Positions 1 to 5,039 of a DNA stretch of 5,645 nucleotides are shown one piece after another. A program made the translations under genes and the position numbers. The notes beneath the pieces were generated by a model, which saw only the letters and a list, made by a program, of their open reading frames with translations, had not been told where the DNA came from and ran no database searches. The DNA is from Oscillospiraceae bacterium. GTDB taxonomy: Bacteria > Bacillota > Clostridia > Oscillospirales > Ruminococcaceae. Each line of letters begins with the position of its first letter. Within the stretch, counting starts at the first letter, position 1. Location: assembly GCA_016295545.1 (NCBI GenBank), contig JAEDLA010000110.1:1-5645 (forward strand). Direction: 5' to 3'.

Positions 1-27
1 TTAATAAACCCTTTGGAATCCCCCCTT

Positions 28-45
28 GCGGCTTCGCCGCTTTTT
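28..45 (+). terminator. Rho-independent terminator of an upstream gene
   Basis: A 5-bp all-GC stem (GCGGC at 28-32, GCCGC at 36-40) closes a TTC loop and is followed directly by five T residues at 41-45. The T run lies on the right, so it serves plus-strand transcription entering from outside the window. The coding sequence it ends is not visible in the first 27 bases. Confidence 0.7.
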
Positions 46-84
46 ATAGATATTTAATTGCCTTAATAATATTAAATGTTCAGC

Positions 85-141
85 AAAAGCTCTCAGTGTT
101 ATACGCTGCTAACAGCTTTTCCGGATTTTTTCAGAAAAGCT
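85..141 (+). repeat. Competing inverted repeats in the leader of the sigma gene
   Basis: AAAAGC (85-90) and TGTTA (97-101) pair with TAACA (110-114) and GCTTTT (115-120), giving an 11-bp stem with a six-base one-sided bulge and an 8-base loop. The right arm can instead pair downstream: AGCTTTTC (114-121) is perfectly complementary to GAAAAGCT (134-141). The two hairpins share 114-120 and exclude each other. Whether the stretch is transcribed is unknown, since no confident promoter was found. The structure is read directly from the sequence; any attenuator role is inference. Confidence 0.4.
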
Positions 142-150
142 TCGTCTTTT

Positions 151-179
151 TTGCGTCTGAAATACACTACCTTTATGAA
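151..179 (+). promoter_or_regulatory. Weak candidate promoter for the sigma/anti-sigma unit
   Basis: TTGCGT (151-156) and TATGAA (174-179) are separated by 17 bases and match the sigma-A consensus at only 3/6 and 4/6 positions. It is the best-spaced pair found in 46-238 but far weaker than the promoters at 3286-3314 and 3417-3445. The operon may instead use an autoregulated ECF-type promoter whose consensus I cannot recognise here. Confidence 0.2.
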
Positions 180-187
180 AGCTTTCA
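176..187. promoter_or_regulatory. 12-bp perfect palindrome upstream of the sigma gene
   Basis: TGAAAGCTTTCA is perfectly self-complementary and lies 51 bases before the chosen ATG of the sigma factor gene. It could be a dimeric regulator's operator or chance in AT-rich DNA. It repeats the AAAGCTTT theme of the neighbouring inverted repeats at 85-141. Confidence 0.25.
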
Positions 188-223
188 AAAATCTTTTTTC
201 TGCCCCATAAAATCTTAGCCGCA

Positions 224-229
224 AAGGAG
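224..229 (+). promoter_or_regulatory. Ribosome binding site deciding the sigma gene start
   Basis: AAGGAG at 224-229 is the only good Shine-Dalgarno nearby. The in-frame TTG at 233 lies only 3 bases after it, too close for normal initiation. The ATG at 239 has a 9-base spacer and is the better start. Confidence 0.75.
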
Positions 230-238
230 TGATTGACT

Positions 239-844
239 ATGACTGCTGAACAAAATATTCTTACCGGAGGTGACTGTACCATTTTACTTACCGAACCAGA
301 TACTGCCGCAGCTGAGCCTGATGCCCATGAAATTCAGAATTGCGATGTTAACAGCCTTATTTTAACCTGCCGCACTTCACGGGAAAGTCTCTGCACACTG
401 TACAATATGTTCAAGAAAAACGTTTTTGCAATTGCTTTCGGTATCACCGGCGACTATCACCTCGCTGAGGACTGCGTTGCCGAAACTTTTATCAGGCTGT
501 CTCAGGTCAAGCGCTTCTCCCCTCACGGCGGTGACGGCAAAGGCTTTATTTTCACCATTGCACGCAACGTTGCTCTTGAACAGCGCCGCAGATATAAAAA
601 AGAATGCATCAATCTCGTCATTCAAAGCTACGGCGAAGCAGATAAAACTGTTGAGGACAGCATTTTTATCAATCAGCTGCTGAAAAACCTCAACGACAAG
701 CAAAGGCAGACCGTTATCCTTAAATGCTGCAGCGAGCTCACCTTCCGGGAAATTGCAAGGATAATGAAATGCCCCGAAACTACTGTGAAATCACGATATA
801 AAAAAGCCATCCAAATCCTACAGTCAAAGGCAGGTGCTGAGTAA
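239..844 (+). CDS. ECF-type RNA polymerase sigma factor (sigma-70 family)
   Basis: This alternative sigma factor would direct RNA polymerase core to a specific promoter set, probably in response to an envelope or extracellular cue. The 201-residue product has a non-conserved acidic N-terminal extension of about 45 residues. Region 2 follows at roughly residues 51-119, with a helix around LAEDCVAETFIRL and the basic segment ARNVALEQRRRYKKE. Region 4 is at about 151-198: LNDKQRQTVILK, then the helix-turn-helix FREIARIMKCPETTVKSRYKKA. No region 1.1 or 3 is present, as usual for ECF (group 4) sigma factors. The ATG is preferred over the TTG six bases upstream on ribosome-site spacing. The TAA stop shares its last base with the ATG of the next gene, which implies translational coupling to a membrane partner likely to be its anti-sigma factor. 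The ECF subgroup and regulon cannot be told from the sequence. Confidence 0.92.
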   Translation: MTAEQNILTGGDCTILLTEPDTAAAEPDAHEIQNCDVNSLILTCRTSRESLCTLYNMFKKNVFAIAFGITGDYHLAEDCVAETFIRLSQVKRFSPHGGDGKGFIFTIARNVALEQRRRYKKECINLVIQSYGEADKTVEDSIFINQLLKNLNDKQRQTVILKCCSELTFREIARIMKCPETTVKSRYKKAIQILQSKAGAE

Positions 845-2373
845 TGAAACAAAATGACAACAGAAACGCCGATTTTGAAAGGCTTCTGAAAAGCAAAATG
901 GACGAGCTTGCCTCCTCTGTTGACTGCTTCGATAAAATTTCCGGAAAAGCTTTTCCTGAGAAAAAAGCGGATTTTTCAGATGATGAATACACTGTCTGCG
1001 ACCTCGAAAACGTTACCGGAAGAAAAAAAGGCTTCCGCTTTCTGCCTGTGGCGGCACTGCTTGCAGCAGCTGCGGTATGCATCTGCATGATTCCTGATAA
1101 TTCCGGCTTTCGCGACTTCGTTTACTCCCATATCGGAAAATCCGAGAAAAAGGTCTACAGGGAGATTATCAATGAGATAAATTACGAATTTGAAAACTAC
1201 TCCTATTCTACCTACGACTGTTCTCTTGAAGAATTTATCAGCCGTGACGTTCTTGTCTCTCCCCTTTTAGGCTGCCCCTTTGAAGAAAAGGATATTGACG
1301 ATGTAAAGGTCAGAATCTACACAAAGCTCTGCGGCGAGATCCCTACTAATCAGGTCTACGCTGTGGAATATACAGGACACAGTCCTGAGGCGGGAAACAT
1401 CATTGCAGCTGCTGACTCAAAGGCTAAATTTACCGATGAGGAGCTTGAAGAATACAGCAATTTCTCCTATGCAGACTTTGAATCCTCTGCCGGCTGCTTC
1501 AGCCTTGACGGGGACTACATTACTGACAGCAGCGGAACTCCCATAACAGCTGCGGAAATCGTCTACCCATGCATTTTCAAGTATCAGGACGAAGTAATCA
1601 TGCTTAACAGTCAGATACTGTACTATCACCCAACAGAAGATACAGACAACAACGAGTATTTCTACGATATAAAGGGAACATATCAGCAAAAAGGCTATTC
1701 CCCCAAGAAATTTGACACTTCTGTTCTCGGCAGCCTGTGGAATAATGCCGTATATTTCAACGGTACTTCCGCTATGGCTGAAACTGACCTTTCCGTATTT
1801 ACAAAAACAGATATTTACAGTATTTACTCCGATGACAGCAGTGATATTATGGCAGCTGCGCTTTATTCCAAAAACGATAAGAATTCCGTTACATGGCTGT
1901 CCGCCGATTCACCTGTTCAGATTATTTCAAAGGAGGATAATTCCCTTATTGCTGAAATCCTCCCCCACTCAGAAAAGCTGCTGAATATGTGGGTTGTCTA
2001 CCTTCCGGATACGGGAGAGGATATTCTCATTAAATCAGCCAGCGGAAAAATAAATACCTCACGTACTTATGAATCGCTGACAGGCAAGGATTCAGAAATG
2101 GTGCAGTCAACAGAGTCAGAGATTGCTGAGCTTGAACAAATGGCATCAATAGCAGCGGAAATTGAAAAAAATGCACAGGAAGCTCAAAATGCCGAAAAAG
2201 ATCGTCAGGAGGCAGTTAAGCAGGAACTAAACAATTACATTTCCGAGCTTCAGGATAAGCTCAGTGAGCTTGAAAAAGATAATGAAGACGGCAATGCAGA
2301 TGAAACGATAAAAGAGATACAAACAGCTATAGAGTCTGTACAGGCTGAGCTTAACGAGCTTGAAAACAAATGA
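844..2373 (+). CDS. Single-span membrane protein, putative anti-sigma factor with extracytoplasmic sensor domain and C-terminal coiled coil
   Basis: The family is not recognised by sequence; the role is inferred from position and layout. The start overlaps the sigma-factor stop by one base (TAATG), with a weak AGG site 9 bases upstream. Of 509 residues, 1-64 are charged and should be cytoplasmic, the place where a sigma factor would be bound. They end in the basic stretch GRKKGFR, followed by one hydrophobic helix at about 66-83 (FLPVAALLAAAAVCICMI), predicting N-in/C-out topology. Residues 84-415 form a large outer domain rich in Tyr, Asp and Ser, with cysteines at 126, 144, 163, 218 and 243. 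Residues 418-508 are Glu/Lys/Gln/Ala-rich heptads, a probable coiled coil broken near 479-487. The HxxxCxxC motif of zinc-binding anti-sigma domains is absent, and no enzymatic motif is evident. Alternatives are a sigma-controlled surface protein or a sensor of another type. Confidence 0.6.
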   Translation: MKQNDNRNADFERLLKSKMDELASSVDCFDKISGKAFPEKKADFSDDEYTVCDLENVTGRKKGFRFLPVAALLAAAAVCICMIPDNSGFRDFVYSHIGKSEKKVYREIINEINYEFENYSYSTYDCSLEEFISRDVLVSPLLGCPFEEKDIDDVKVRIYTKLCGEIPTNQVYAVEYTGHSPEAGNIIAAADSKAKFTDEELEEYSNFSYADFESSAGCFSLDGDYITDSSGTPITAAEIVYPCIFKYQDEVIMLNSQILYYHPTEDTDNNEYFYDIKGTYQQKGYSPKKFDTSVLGSLWNNAVYFNGTSAMAETDLSVFTKTDIYSIYSDDSSDIMAAALYSKNDKNSVTWLSADSPVQIISKEDNSLIAEILPHSEKLLNMWVVYLPDTGEDILIKSASGKINTSRTYESLTGKDSEMVQSTESEIAELEQMASIAAEIEKNAQEAQNAEKDRQEAVKQELNNYISELQDKLSELEKDNEDGNADETIKEIQTAIESVQAELNELENK

Positions 2374-2418
2374 CCTGATTTCATCACAAATCTATTCAAA
2401 AGAAAGATAAACATATAC

Positions 2419-2467
2419 AAAAAGTCCGGCATTTCCTTTGATTATCAGGGAATACCGGACTTTTTTT
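2419..2467. terminator. Bidirectional Rho-independent terminator after the sigma operon
   Basis: AGTCCGG (2423-2429) pairs with CCGGACT (2455-2461). After one C-A mismatch, ATTTCC (2431-2436) pairs with GGGAAT (2448-2453) including one G-U pair. A run of five A residues precedes the stem and seven T residues end it (2461-2467), so it can stop transcription from either strand. It lies 46 bases after the stop of the membrane-protein gene and is its natural terminator. Confidence 0.9.
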
Positions 2468-2471
2468 CAAG

Positions 2472-2495
2472 AAAAAAGGGACGACAGCACGTCCC
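2472..2495 (-). terminator. Rho-independent terminator of the aquaporin gene
   Basis: GGGACG (2478-2483) and CGTCCC (2490-2495) form a 6-bp stem around a 6-base loop. Read on the minus strand, the stem is followed by six T residues (complement of 2472-2477). It sits 20 bases beyond the aquaporin stop codon. With the neighbouring hairpin it insulates the two convergent units. Confidence 0.85.
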
Positions 2496-2514
2496 TAAAT
2501 AAAATCAGAATCTA

Positions 2515-3219
2515 TTACTTTTTGCTTGCAGCTGGCTCGCTGCTGAGGAATTTGTAAACAACTGCTGCAAGTGCTGCTCCAACTAAAGGTCCGACAATAA
2601 ATACCCAGAGTTCGGAAAGTGCAGAGCCGCCGGCGAATATTGCCGGTCCGATGCTTCTTGCAGGATTTACAGATGTTCCTGTAAGACCAATTCCAAGAAT
2701 ATGTACAAGTGTAAGGGTAAAGCCGATGATAAGTCCGCCGAATGAGCCGTGACCTGCCTTTTTGGAGGTTACACCGATTATTGTCAGCACGAAGATAAAT
2801 GTGAGAACTATCTCAACTACAAGTCCTGCTGCAATACTTCCGTTAACTCCGCCAAGTCCGTTTGCTCCGTAGCCGCCGGTCATATCTTCAACGTCTCCTG
2901 AACTGAAAATAAGTGCAAGAATGCCTGTGCCGGCTATTGCTCCGAGAATCTGGGAAATAACATATCCGATAAAATCAGATACGCTCATTCCGCCGCTGAT
3001 AAGCACTCCGAGAGAAACTGCCGGATTAATATGACATCCGGAAATATTTCCCACGCAGTATGCCATACCTACAATGGTAAGACCGAATGCAAAGGCTGTA
3101 AGTATATATCCGCAGCCTGACTTTGAATCACAGCCAACAAGCATGGCTGTTCCGCAGCCGAGAATTACAAGAACCATTGTTCCTATGAACTCAGCCACAT
3201 ACTTTTTGATTGATTCCAT
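2515..3219 (-). CDS. aqpZ: Aquaporin Z-type water channel (MIP family)
   Basis: This integral membrane channel carries rapid, passive water flow across the cytoplasmic membrane. The 234 residues contain six hydrophobic segments (about 10-30, 38-57, 84-105, 129-151, 161-179 and 202-225) and both half-helix signatures: HINPAVSLG with NPA at 65-67, and SVNPARS with NPA at 185-187. By comparison with E. coli AqpZ (Phe43, His174, Thr183, Arg189), the selectivity filter appears to be Phe45, His173, Thr182 and Arg188. This is the narrow water-selective type rather than the wider glycerol-facilitator filter. Length is close to the 231 residues of E. coli AqpZ. The ATG has a perfect AGGAGG (3227-3232 on the minus strand) with a 7-base spacer. 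The gene forms its own transcription unit, divergent from nadB and convergent with the sigma operon, with its own strong promoter and terminator. Confidence 0.94.
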   Translation of the reverse strand: MESIKKYVAEFIGTMVLVILGCGTAMLVGCDSKSGCGYILTAFAFGLTIVGMAYCVGNISGCHINPAVSLGVLISGGMSVSDFIGYVISQILGAIAGTGILALIFSSGDVEDMTGGYGANGLGGVNGSIAAGLVVEIVLTFIFVLTIIGVTSKKAGHGSFGGLIIGFTLTLVHILGIGLTGTSVNPARSIGPAIFAGGSALSELWVFIVGPLVGAALAAVVYKFLSSEPAASKK

Positions 3220-3250
3220 TACTCTGCCTCCTGTAATATTAGTTATTTCT

Positions 3251-3281
3251 TTGAAGTTATTTTCTTTGTCTTAAACTTCAA
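3251..3281. promoter_or_regulatory. 8-bp inverted repeat over the aquaporin transcription start, candidate operator
   Basis: TTGAAGTT (3251-3258) and AACTTCAA (3274-3281) are perfect inverted copies separated by 15 bases. The right copy covers the predicted start point just downstream of the minus-strand -10 box, where a repressor would block transcription. Overlapping it is a near-direct repeat of GTTATTT(T)CTTTG at 3242-3253 and 3256-3268. A 5'-end RNA hairpin is the alternative reading. Confidence 0.4.
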
Positions 3282-3285
3282 TAAT

Positions 3286-3314
3286 ATTATAGCAGACAGC
3301 TCCTTATATGTCAA
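3286..3314 (-). promoter_or_regulatory. Near-perfect sigma-A promoter of the aquaporin gene
   Basis: On the minus strand this reads TTGACA (3314-3309), a 17-base spacer, then TATAAT (3291-3286). Both hexamers are full consensus. The three bases before the -10 are TGC, giving an extended -10 as well. The predicted start is near 3279, leaving about a 60-base leader before the ATG. Confidence 0.92.
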
Positions 3315-3352
3315 GAAAATGCAGTCAGATTTACAAAAATTTTCTGATTTGA

Positions 3353-3372
3353 GGCAATCAAAGTATATTGCC
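3353..3372. promoter_or_regulatory. 20-bp dyad between the divergent promoters, candidate operator
   Basis: GGCAAT (3353-3358) and ATTGCC (3367-3372) are perfect inverted half-sites around an 8-base centre. The dyad lies about 40 bases upstream of the aquaporin -35 and about 45 bases upstream of the nadB -35, so a regulator bound here could affect either gene. I cannot assign it to a known regulator. A 6-bp dyad could also arise by chance. Confidence 0.3.
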
Positions 3373-3416
3373 CGTTGTAAAGGTAAGATTTAAGTAAAAT
3401 TTAGTCATTTTTTATA

Positions 3417-3445
3417 GTGACTTTTCTGACATTTTGTGCTATAAT
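3417..3445 (+). promoter_or_regulatory. Sigma-A promoter of the nadBC operon
   Basis: GTGACT (3417-3422, 4/6 match to TTGACA) is followed by a 17-base spacer and a consensus TATAAT (3440-3445). TGC directly before the -10 makes it an extended -10. The predicted start is near 3452, which gives a leader of roughly 113 bases before the nadB ATG. Confidence 0.8.
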
Positions 3446-3452
3446 TGATTAT

Positions 3453-3506
3453 TGAGAACCTTTTCCGAACGGATATGCATGAAAATCTGCTGTTCACCGG
3501 CTCTCA
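3453..3506 (+). ncRNA. Structured 5' leader of nadBC, unassigned
   Basis: The predicted transcript begins in a long imperfect hairpin. TGAGA (3453-3457) pairs with TCTCA (3502-3506). After an A-C mismatch, CC (3459-3460) pairs with GG (3499-3500). Further in, GAAC (3467-3470) pairs with GTTC (3492-3495), and GGAT (3471-3474) with ATCT (3485-3488, one G-U pair). An unpaired A-rich stretch follows to the ribosome site. There is no T run after it, so it is not a terminator. It does not match any riboswitch I recognise. It may be a 5'-stabilising hairpin or a regulatory element; the fold was drawn by eye without energy calculation. Confidence 0.3.
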
Positions 3507-3549
3507 TACTATATAAAAAACAAAATAAAGGCGATCAGCCGTAATTGTT

Positions 3550-3555
3550 AAAGGA
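3550..3555 (+). promoter_or_regulatory. Ribosome binding site deciding the nadB start
   Basis: AAAGGA at 3550-3555 lies 10 bases before the ATG at 3566. An in-frame TTG at 3545 precedes this site and has only an AAAGG 13 bases upstream. The ATG also places the FAD-binding strand where NadB proteins usually have it, so the ATG is preferred. Confidence 0.65.
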
Positions 3556-3565
3556 CGTGCTTAAT

Positions 3566-5026
3566 ATGGCAAATATAAGTAATTATGATGTTATTATAGC
3601 CGGCTGCGGTGCTGCCGGTCTTTATGCAGCCATTAATCTTCCCTCAGATATGAGCGTGCTGCTGCTCTGCAAGAGGGAGACCTCACTGTGCAACTCCTCT
3701 CTCGCTCAGGGCGGTATTGCCGGCGTCTGCGACTGTCCCGGTGATAATATTCAGTATCATGAAAACGATACCCTTGTTGCCGGAGGCTTCAAAAATAATC
3801 CTGACGCCGTTCATACACTGGTAAGCGAAGCTGCTCAGGATATCAGGAAAATAATCAGTCTCGGCGTTGACTTCGACAAAAATCCCGACGGCACCTACCA
3901 CCGTACCCTTGAGGGCGGTCACAGCCACCACAGAATCTTCCACCACGCTGACGCAACAGGTGCCGAAATAACATCAAAGCTTCTGGCTAAGGTACAGTCC
4001 CTTGAAAATGTTACTATCATGGACAATGCTCTCCTCTGCGGACTGAAAAAGACTTCCACAGGTTACTCCGCCTTTGTCAGAAGAAATGACGATTACACTG
4101 CCTGCAACTGCCATTTTATGATACTTGCAACAGGCGGTATAGGCAGAGTTTATGAATTTACTACAAACTCCGCTATAGCTACCGGCGACGGAATTGCCTT
4201 TGCTTATGAGCTGGGCGCAAAAATCAAGAACCTCAGCTATGTTCAGTTCCACCCTACTGCTTTCAATAACAGGCATACAAGAGAGTGCTTCCTTATTTCC
4301 GAAGCTGTACGTGGTGAAGGCGCATATCTCCTTAACTGCAAGGGCGAACGCTTCATGCAGAATTATGACAAGCGGTTAGAGCTTGCCCCAAGAGATGTTG
4401 TCTCCCATGCTATCGTTCTCGAAGCACGCAAACAGAATTCCACCGAATTTTATCTTGATATCAGCTACAAGGACAGCGATTTCCTTAAAAAGAGATTCCC
4501 GATGATTTACGAAAAGCTCCTTGAACAGGGCTTTGACCTGACTAAGGACAGAATACCGATATACCCCTGTCAGCACTACCTTATGGGCGGTATCGACGTT
4601 GACAGCAACTCTGAAACCTCTCTGCCCAATCTTTACGCCTGCGGAGAGTGCTCTCACACCGGTGTTCACGGCAGCAACCGCCTTGCAAGCAACTCCCTCC
4701 TTGAAGCTCTCGTTTTCTCACGTCATGCAGCGGAGCATATTGCTGCAAAAGCCAAGAACTGTCCCGCTGAATTTGAGTCTGCTCAGTTTGAGCCAAACAT
4801 AAACAGCGAGCATATTCCTCACGGATTCCGCACGGAGACTCGCCATATTATGCAGAACTGCCACTTTGTAATCCCCGATGTTCACGCTGCTGCTGACGGA
4901 TTCAGGCGAATCGAGGAAATAAGAAATGATCTTCTCAGCGGAGGATATTATGTTGATTCTGACTTCGTTGAAGCCAAATCACTCGTTACCGTTGCCTACA
5001 TTATTTTAAAAGAAGTTATTCAGTAA
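3566..5026 (+). CDS. nadB: L-aspartate oxidase, first step of de novo NAD synthesis
   Basis: NadB is a cytoplasmic FAD enzyme that oxidises L-aspartate to iminoaspartate, which NadA condenses with dihydroxyacetone phosphate to quinolinate. In anaerobes fumarate can accept the electrons. From the ATG the product has 486 residues. It opens with the dinucleotide motif GCGAAG (13-18), then SLAQGGIAG (45-53) and EGGHSHHRIFHHADATG (116-132). The active-site positions known from E. coli NadB are all present: Glu116 (Glu121), His229 in QFHPTAF (His244), Arg276 in PRDVV (Arg290), His337 in CQHYLMGG (His351) and Arg372 in GSNRLASNSLLEA (Arg386). The distal FAD motif is near LYACGECSHTGVHG (356-369). 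The protein is about 50 residues shorter than the 540-residue E. coli enzyme, mainly through a reduced C-terminal helical domain; the fold core is intact. The stop codon overlaps the nadC ribosome site, so the two genes form one operon. Confidence 0.96.
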   Translation: MANISNYDVIIAGCGAAGLYAAINLPSDMSVLLLCKRETSLCNSSLAQGGIAGVCDCPGDNIQYHENDTLVAGGFKNNPDAVHTLVSEAAQDIRKIISLGVDFDKNPDGTYHRTLEGGHSHHRIFHHADATGAEITSKLLAKVQSLENVTIMDNALLCGLKKTSTGYSAFVRRNDDYTACNCHFMILATGGIGRVYEFTTNSAIATGDGIAFAYELGAKIKNLSYVQFHPTAFNNRHTRECFLISEAVRGEGAYLLNCKGERFMQNYDKRLELAPRDVVSHAIVLEARKQNSTEFYLDISYKDSDFLKKRFPMIYEKLLEQGFDLTKDRIPIYPCQHYLMGGIDVDSNSETSLPNLYACGECSHTGVHGSNRLASNSLLEALVFSRHAAEHIAAKAKNCPAEFESAQFEPNINSEHIPHGFRTETRHIMQNCHFVIPDVHAAADGFRRIEEIRNDLLSGGYYVDSDFVEAKSLVTVAYIILKEVIQ

Positions 5027-5031
5027 AGGAG
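5026..5031 (+). promoter_or_regulatory. Ribosome binding site of nadC, overlapping the nadB stop
   Basis: AAGGAG at 5026-5031 shares its first A with the TAA of nadB (5024-5026) and has an 8-base spacer to the nadC ATG. This arrangement favours coupled expression of NadB and NadC. Confidence 0.85.
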
Positions 5032-5039
5032 ATTTATTT

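Noticed and set aside
233..238. TTG start for the sigma gene
   Set aside because: Only 3 bases separate it from the Shine-Dalgarno; the ATG at 239 has normal spacing.
377..703. Minus-strand open frame of 108 codons inside the sigma gene
   Set aside because: It lies wholly antisense to a clear sigma factor, has no recognisable domain, and mirrors the codon pattern of the real gene.
3325..3347. TCAGA...TCTGA short inverted repeat upstream of the aquaporin promoter
   Set aside because: Arms of only 5 bp in AT-rich DNA are expected by chance.
3400..3460. Possible NrtR- or NiaR-type operator at the nadB promoter
   Set aside because: I could not see a convincing match to either regulator's site, so no regulator is named.
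3545..3565. TTG start for nadB adding seven residues
   Set aside because: It lies before the best ribosome site, and the extra residues are not part of the conserved NadB N-terminus.
3741..4120. CxC pairs in NadB (VCDCPG and ACNCHF) as a possible iron-sulfur site
   Set aside because: NadB is a FAD enzyme without an iron-sulfur cluster, and the pairs do not form a recognised cluster motif.
3683..4669. Several minus-strand open frames inside nadB
   Set aside because: All are antisense to strongly conserved NadB sequence and show no family motifs.
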